DNA of 35,819 bases, taken from contig JAZNQD010000019.1 in assembly GCA_045589955.1 (NCBI GenBank), positions 1 through 35,819 of the forward strand, written 5' to 3'. The notes beneath the pieces were generated by a model. That model did not search any database, was not told the DNA's origin, and saw only the letters and a list, made by a program, of their open reading frames with translations. Below are positions 32,098 to 35,819 of the stretch, piece after piece (the stretch's first letter is position 1; each line of letters opens with the position of its first letter). The DNA is from CAJGCS01 sp045589955 (GTDB lineage: Bacteria > Bacillota_I > Bacilli_A > ML615J-28 > CAG-313). The position numbers were made by a program, and so were the translations under genes.

Positions 32098-32352
32098 ATG
32101 AGAATTACGGACGCTAAAGTTAAAAAAGTTAATGGCACAAGCCGACTTAAAGCTGTAGCGGAGATAACTATTGAAGGTGTGTTTGTGGTTCATGAGTTAA
32201 GAGTTATTGAAGGTAATAATGGGTTATTTGTTGCTATGCCAAGTAGACAAGTAGGAGAAAATGTTTACAAAGACATCGCACACCCAATTAATGCTGAAAC
32301 TCGTCAAGTTATTGAAGATGCAGTTTTAAAAGCGTATGCTGAAGCTGAATGA
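32098..32352 (+). CDS. spoVG: Regulatory RNA/DNA-binding protein SpoVG
   Basis: 84 residues, the usual core length. SpoVG is a small nucleic-acid-binding regulator, first found in sporulation (it affects septation in B. subtilis) and widely kept in non-sporulating Firmicutes. The family pattern is clear: MRITDAKVKKV, LKAVAEITIEGVFVVHELRVIEG, GLFVAMPSRQV and DIAHPINAETR. An AGGAGG site precedes the ATG. The stop codon is UGA, which shows that UGA is not read as tryptophan here. In Bacillus it sits just before glmU and prs; here a transketolase pair lies between it and prs. Confidence 0.96.
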   Translation: MRITDAKVKKVNGTSRLKAVAEITIEGVFVVHELRVIEGNNGLFVAMPSRQVGENVYKDIAHPINAETRQVIEDAVLKAYAEAE

Positions 32353-32359
32353 AAATATT

Positions 32360-32390
32360 AAGGACTAGTTAAACTAGTCCTTTATGTTTT
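32360..32390 (+). terminator. Terminator after spoVG
   Basis: AAGGACTAGT (32360-32369) pairs perfectly with ACTAGTCCTT (32373-32382), loop TAA, followed by a broken T tract (TATGTTTTT). Confidence 0.82.
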
Positions 32391-32414
32391 TAAAAAAATA
32401 AAAAAATGTGTAAG

Positions 32415-32443
32415 TTGTAAAAAAAGGACAAATAGTGTATAAT
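32415..32443 (+). promoter_or_regulatory. Promoter of the transketolase-prs operon
   Basis: TTGTAA (32415-32420), 17 bases, TATAAT (32438-32443). Confidence 0.78.
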
Positions 32444-32461
32444 AAAATAGAGGTGATGATG

Positions 32462-33259
32462 ATGCAGCAAAAAGCAAAAGAAATCCGTGCATTGACAGCT
32501 ACTTGTATTTCAAATCTTGGTGCAGGTCATATTGGCGGAAGTTTATCAATAGTTGATGTTTTAACAGTGTTATATTATAAACACATGAATATTGATCCAA
32601 AAAATCCAAAATGGGACGAAAGAGATCGATTAGTTGTTTCAAAAGGCCATGCGGGTCCAGGTGTATATGCAACACTTGCACACAAAGGGTATTTTCCTAA
32701 AGAAGAACTGTTAACTCTTAATAAATTTGGAACTAATCTTCCAAGTCATTGCGATATGAATAAAACGCTTGGCGTTGACATGACTACTGGCTCTTTGGGA
32801 CAAGGGATATCTTGTGCTTTAGGTATGGCTCTTGCAGCAAAAATAAGAAATACATCAGAATATATATATGTTATTATTGGTGATGGCGAATCTCAAGAAG
32901 GACAAGTTTGGGAAGCTGCAATGTATGCATCACAAAAAAAGGCCGACAATTTAATTGTCTTCCTTGATTATAATAAATATCAATTAGATGACTCAACAGA
33001 TAATATTAACGCTCTTGGGGATGTTTATAACAAGTGGAAAAGCTTTGGCTTTTATACACAATCAATTGATGGTAACAATATTGAAGAAATTGATCGAGCA
33101 ATTACAAATGCTAAAGCAAATAAAAATTCCCCTTCAATGATTATTCTAAATACTATTAAAGGTAAAGGAATTTCATTTGTTGAAGCGGCTGGTGCAAACA
33201 ATCATAGTATGCCTATTTCTAAAGAAGATTTAGAAAAAGCATTGGAAGAATTGAAATAG
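32462..33259 (+). CDS. Transketolase, N-terminal (ThDP-binding) subunit
   Basis: 265 residues. Transketolase moves two-carbon units between sugar phosphates, linking glycolysis with ribose-5-phosphate. This half binds thiamine diphosphate: SNLGAGHIGGSLSIVDVL, RLVVSKGHAGPGVYA, MTTGSLGQGISCALGMALA, and the ThDP motif GDGESQEGQVWEAAMYAS with the later N of DYNKYQLDDS. The frame also opens at a GTG (32435) within the -10 box. Of the three ATGs in a row at 32456-32464, the last lies six bases after AGAGGTG, as in dnaA, and is chosen. The C-terminal half is the next gene, so the enzyme is split, as in archaea and many Firmicutes. Confidence 0.92.
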   Translation: MQQKAKEIRALTATCISNLGAGHIGGSLSIVDVLTVLYYKHMNIDPKNPKWDERDRLVVSKGHAGPGVYATLAHKGYFPKEELLTLNKFGTNLPSHCDMNKTLGVDMTTGSLGQGISCALGMALAAKIRNTSEYIYVIIGDGESQEGQVWEAAMYASQKKADNLIVFLDYNKYQLDDSTDNINALGDVYNKWKSFGFYTQSIDGNNIEEIDRAITNAKANKNSPSMIILNTIKGKGISFVEAAGANNHSMPISKEDLEKALEELK

Positions 33260-33269
33260 GAGGTACTGT

Positions 33270-34193
33270 ATGGATTTAAGACAAGTATTTGCGAACACAC
33301 TTTCTAAATTAATGAAAGAAAACGACAAAATTTGCATTTTAGATGCTGACTTATCAAAACCAAATGGTACAGCTCCGCTTCACAAAGAATTTCCAAATCG
33401 TTGTTTTAATGTAGGTATTAGCGAAGCTAATATGGCAGGTATTGCTGCAGGTTTATCAAGCTATGGATATAAACCAATAATCCTAACTTTTACACCTTTT
33501 GCAACAAGAAGAATCTGCGATCAAGTTGCAGTATCAATTGCATATGCAAAACAAAATGTAATTATTGTTGGAACGGATCCTGGTATTACTGCAGAACTTA
33601 ATGGTGGAACACATATGAGTTTTGAAGATATTGGTGTAATGCGTAGTATTCCAACAATGCAAATATATGATGTTGTTGATGAAGTTCAATTTGAACAAGC
33701 TATACCTCAATTATTAGAACTAAACGGTCCGGTATATGTTCGTGTACCAAGAAAAACAAGACCTGTTGTTTTTGATAAAGATTATAAATTTGTTTTAGGT
33801 AAAAGTGATGTGTTAGTAGAAGGAAAAGATATATCTATTCTAGCTTCAGGAACAATGGTCCATGAAGCAAAACTAGCATCAGAAATTCTAAAACAAGATG
33901 GCATTAATGCTGAAGTTATTAGTGTTAATATGGTTAAACCATTAGATAAAGAAACGATTTTGAAATCTGTCAAGAAAACGCAAAATGCTATTGTTTGTGA
34001 AAACCATAATATATATGGTGGTGTTTATAGTGCAATAGCAGAACTTATTTGCCAAGAATATCCAGTTAAATGTACTGCTGTAGGGGTTAAAGATACGTTT
34101 GGACAAGTTGGTAAATATGATGAATTATTAAAAGCATACGAAATGACGAAAGAAGATATTGTTAAAAAAGTAAGGGAACAATTAAATAAGTAG
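33270..34193 (+). CDS. Transketolase, C-terminal (pyrimidine-binding) subunit
   Basis: 307 residues. Partner of the preceding gene. It supplies the pyrimidine-binding domain (about 1-165: ILDADLSKPNGTAPLHKEFP, NVGISEANMAGIAAGLS with the catalytic Glu, FTPFATRRICDQV) and the C-terminal transketolase domain (about 180-307: ISILASGTMVHEAKLASEIL, VKDTFGQVGKYDELL). Together the two make one full transketolase of about 570 residues, shorter than the 660 of the fused enzyme. The spacing is ten bases with an AGGAGG site. DXS was considered, but the split form and the N-terminal gene's motifs fit transketolase better. Confidence 0.9.
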   Translation: MDLRQVFANTLSKLMKENDKICILDADLSKPNGTAPLHKEFPNRCFNVGISEANMAGIAAGLSSYGYKPIILTFTPFATRRICDQVAVSIAYAKQNVIIVGTDPGITAELNGGTHMSFEDIGVMRSIPTMQIYDVVDEVQFEQAIPQLLELNGPVYVRVPRKTRPVVFDKDYKFVLGKSDVLVEGKDISILASGTMVHEAKLASEILKQDGINAEVISVNMVKPLDKETILKSVKKTQNAIVCENHNIYGGVYSAIAELICQEYPVKCTAVGVKDTFGQVGKYDELLKAYEMTKEDIVKKVREQLNK

Positions 34194-34205
34194 AGGAAAA
34201 GAAAA

Positions 34206-35177
34206 ATGGCTATTATATCTGGTAAAAAAATTAAATTATTTTCATTAAATTCAAATCGACCTTTAGCTGAGGAAATTGCAAATTATATTGGAGTTCCACT
34301 ATCAGAATGTGAATTGAAAAGATTTGCTGATGGAGAAGTTCAAATTAATATTACAGAATCTGTAAGAGGACATAGAGTATTCGTAATTCAATCAACTAAT
34401 AATCCAGTAAACGAAAACTATATGGAATTATTAATTATGATTGATGCTTTAAAAAGAGCATCTGCAGCATCGATTAATGTAATTATGCCTTACTATGGAT
34501 ATTCAAGACAAGACAGAAAAGCTGCACCTAGACAACCTATTTCTGCTAAGTTAATGGCGGACTTATTACAAACTGCTGGTGCTACAAGATTATTGTGTCT
34601 AGATTTACATGCTGCTCAAATTCAAGGGTTCTTTAATATTCCAATCGACAACTTCTTAGCATTCCCTATCTTCGGCGAATATTTTGTTAATAAAAACTTA
34701 GAAGATGTGGTTGTTGTTTCTCCTGACCATGGCGGAACTACACGTGCAAGAAAACTTGCAGAAATTCTTGATGCTCCAATTGCAATTATCGATAAAAGAA
34801 GACCTCAACCAAACTGTGCTGAAGTTATGAATATTGTTGGGGATATTGAAAATAAGAATTGTATTATCATTGATGATATGGTCGACACAGCTGGTACTCT
34901 TTCAATTGTAATCAAAGTATTAAAAGAAAGAGGAGCTAAAGAAGTTTATGCTTGCTGCTCACACGCTTTATTATCTGGCAATGCAATTGAAAAAATTGCT
35001 GCTACGCCTATTAAAGAATTAGTGGTTACAAACAGCGTTCAATTATCAGAGGAAAAAATGAAACCATTTGTAAAACAATTATCTGTTGCTAATTTATTTG
35101 GTAGAGGTATATTGAATATTGCAGATGATCAACCAATCAGTGATTTATTTGTATATAATCCAAAAGGAAAATGCTAA
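34206..35177 (+). CDS. prs: Ribose-phosphate pyrophosphokinase (PRPP synthetase)
   Basis: 323 residues, usual length. It makes PRPP from ribose-5-phosphate and ATP for nucleotide, His and Trp synthesis and base salvage. Motifs: LKRFADGEVQINITESVRG, a class I regulatory-type stretch MPYYGYSRQDRKAAPRQPIS, LDLHAAQIQGFFNIPIDN, VVVSPDHGGTTRARKLA, and the PRPP-binding loop CIIIDDMVDTAGTL. An AGAGGA site precedes the ATG. It follows the transketolase pair after 12 bases, so the operon makes ribose-5-phosphate and uses it. The stop overlaps the start of the next small ORF. Confidence 0.97.
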   Translation: MAIISGKKIKLFSLNSNRPLAEEIANYIGVPLSECELKRFADGEVQINITESVRGHRVFVIQSTNNPVNENYMELLIMIDALKRASAASINVIMPYYGYSRQDRKAAPRQPISAKLMADLLQTAGATRLLCLDLHAAQIQGFFNIPIDNFLAFPIFGEYFVNKNLEDVVVVSPDHGGTTRARKLAEILDAPIAIIDKRRPQPNCAEVMNIVGDIENKNCIIIDDMVDTAGTLSIVIKVLKERGAKEVYACCSHALLSGNAIEKIAATPIKELVVTNSVQLSEEKMKPFVKQLSVANLFGRGILNIADDQPISDLFVYNPKGKC

Positions 35178-35404
35178 TGGAAAAACAAAATAAAACAACT
35201 TTTAACAAAGCTGTTAAAATTTTGCCTTATTTTTCGTCTTCTTCTGAACTACCTTCATCATTTAAAATTAATCGAAGACATGGCGTATATGAAAAAGTAC
35301 AAAAGTATAAAACTTTAGTAAATAGCTCTGACTTCAAAGAAGAAGGTTTATATAATCCCTTTACTAGAGAAACTTTTAAATCAAGTTTTAAAATTAAAAA
35401 GTAG
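35177..35404 (+). CDS. Unrecognised 75-residue basic protein
   Basis: 75 residues, no family recognised. It is hydrophilic and basic, rich in Lys, Ser and Phe, with no TM, signal or cysteine. A central RRHGVYEKVQKYKTLV segment could be helical and nucleic-acid binding. An ATG six bases upstream lies inside prs; the ATG at 35177, overlapping the prs stop by one base and eight bases after AAAGGA, is the better start. The overlap suggests translational coupling and argues that the gene is real. It ends the prs operon before a long hairpin. It could also be a decayed remnant. Confidence 0.5.
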   Translation: MEKQNKTTFNKAVKILPYFSSSSELPSSFKINRRHGVYEKVQKYKTLVNSSDFKEEGLYNPFTRETFKSSFKIKK

Positions 35405-35419
35405 TTGCCTTGTGATATG

Positions 35420-35491
35420 ATGTCTCTAAAGTAGACAGTGAATAAAAATAAAATTATTCACTATTTACTTTGGAGGCATTTTTGTTATTTT
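35420..35491 (+). terminator. Long two-part hairpin terminator after the prs operon
   Basis: Outer arms ATGTCTCTAAAGTA (35420-35433) and TACTTTGGAGGCAT (35466-35479) pair over 14 bases with two G-U pairs. After a 3-by-3 internal loop, AGTGAATAA (35437-35445) pairs with TTATTCACT (35454-35462). TTTTTGTTATTTT follows. It insulates the rRNA promoters from the operon. Confidence 0.8.
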
Positions 35492-35535
35492 AAACAAAAA
35501 AGTTGTAATAAAAACTATATTCTAAAGCATAAGAT

Positions 35536-35564
35536 TAGACATAATCAAAAAAATTTAGTATAAT
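35536..35564 (+). promoter_or_regulatory. rRNA promoter P1
   Basis: TAGACA (35536-35541), 17 bases, TATAAT (35559-35564). The upstream member of a tandem pair, as is common before Bacilli rRNA operons. Confidence 0.65.
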
Positions 35565-35624
35565 ATTATAGAATTATCATGAATACTATTTTTGTGAGAA
35601 TTTTAAAAACGAAAAGTTAATTTC

Positions 35625-35653
35625 TTGACAAGACTTTTACTTTTTGATATACT
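35625..35653 (+). promoter_or_regulatory. rRNA promoter P2
   Basis: TTGACA (35625-35630), 17 bases, TATACT (35648-35653) preceded by TGA. The -35 is perfect, the spacing optimal and the -10 extended. The start point would fall near 35660, some 70 bases before 16S. Confidence 0.92.
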
Positions 35654-35687
35654 ATTCAAGCGCTAATAAAAAGCGAGAGAAAAATTA

Positions 35688-35705
35688 GATCTTTGAAAAC
35701 TGAAC
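35688..35705 (+). promoter_or_regulatory. rRNA antitermination boxA-like leader element
   Basis: GATCTTTGAAAACTGAAC is the sequence found before Bacilli 16S genes. It contains the boxA-like CTTTGAAAA core used by the Nus antitermination complex. Confidence 0.75.
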
Positions 35706-35732
35706 ATAACAGGTGGAGCAGGATATAATTAA

Positions 35733-35819
35733 ACTTTTTTGAGAGTTTGATCCTGGCTCAGGATTAACGCTGGCGGCATGCCTAATACATGCAAGTCGAA
35801 CGAGATCTTCGGATCTAGT
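35733..35819 (+). rRNA. 16S ribosomal RNA, 5' end only
   Basis: The universal GAGAGTTTGATCCTGGCTCA starts at 35741, followed by AACGCTGGCGGCATGCCTAA and CATGCAAGTCGAACG. The mature 5' end is placed about eight bases before it by analogy with B. subtilis and is approximate. Only the first 87 or so bases are present. The helix-6 region (AGATCTTCGGATCT) has a TTCG loop. The pattern fits the Bacilli/Mollicutes side of the Firmicutes, but is too short for finer placement. Confidence 0.97.

Larger units (their letters stand above)
35492..35732 (+). other. Upstream region and leader of the rRNA operon
   Basis: No gene. It holds two promoters, a short hairpin (CGCT..AGCG, about 35661-35675) and a boxA-like element, each listed separately. 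The AT-rich stretch before each promoter could act as an UP element. Confidence 0.7.

Noticed and set aside
1..35819. CRISPR arrays, insertion sequences, prophage genes, tRNA genes.
   Set aside because: None seen: no regularly spaced short repeats, no transposase or integrase motifs, and no cloverleaf-type sequence was recognised by eye.

Overview
The window looks like the replication-origin region of a very AT-rich, low-GC Gram-positive chromosome (Bacilli/Mollicutes side of the Firmicutes). Evidence: the order dnaN-dnaA / rpmH-rnpA-yidC-jag-mnmE diverging from one point near 2.1 kb, Bacillus-type blocks dnaX-ybaB-recR and rsmA-yabG-ispE plus spoVG and prs, a T-box leader on asnS, RpoE (delta subunit), and a 16S rRNA start of Bacilli type. 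UGA is a stop (end of spoVG) and Trp is read from UGG, so this is not a code-4 mycoplasma. BofA-like and YabG genes indicate a spore-forming lineage or recent descent from one. All assignments come from reading the sequence; no database search was run.

Layout. 1-1997: dnaN (cut by the window edge) and dnaA, leftward. About 2007-2253: AT-rich origin region and rpmH promoter. 2254-5133: rpmH, rnpA, yidC, jag. 5478-6848: mnmE. 6902-8569: T-box-controlled asnS. 8615-9745: an unrecognised two-TM protein, the only leftward gene right of the origin. 10023-13502: dnaX, ybaB, recR. 13764-23833: one apparent operon for a CUT1-type ABC importer (ATPase, two permeases, binding lipoprotein), a staphylococcal-nuclease-type lipoprotein and a 1218-residue OB-fold-repeat lipoprotein. 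23944-26836: two NrnA-type DHH phosphoesterases, SurE and a BofA-like protein. 26917-30929: rpoE, rsmA, yabG, ispE and two small membrane proteins. 31008-32352: a 29-codon upstream ORF, corA, spoVG. 32462-35404: split transketolase, prs, a 75-aa unknown. 35405-35819: terminator, tandem rRNA promoters, boxA and the first bases of 16S rRNA.

How it fits together. Most of the window is replication, translation and tRNA-modification housekeeping in near-ancestral Bacilli order. The accessory part is 13.7-26.6 kb. A surface nuclease with intact catalytic residues, a large surface protein made mostly of OB-like repeats, and an importer share one promoter and one terminator. Directly downstream lie two enzymes of the nanoRNase/pAp-phosphatase family and a 5'-nucleotidase. 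The working hypothesis is capture, cutting, import and final breakdown of extracellular nucleic acid; the nearby transketolase and PRPP synthetase would supply the PRPP needed for base salvage. The importer's substrate cannot be read from sequence alone, and a sugar importer remains a real alternative.

Ten of the thirteen promoters written down carry an extended -10 (TGN before the hexamer), which is itself notable.
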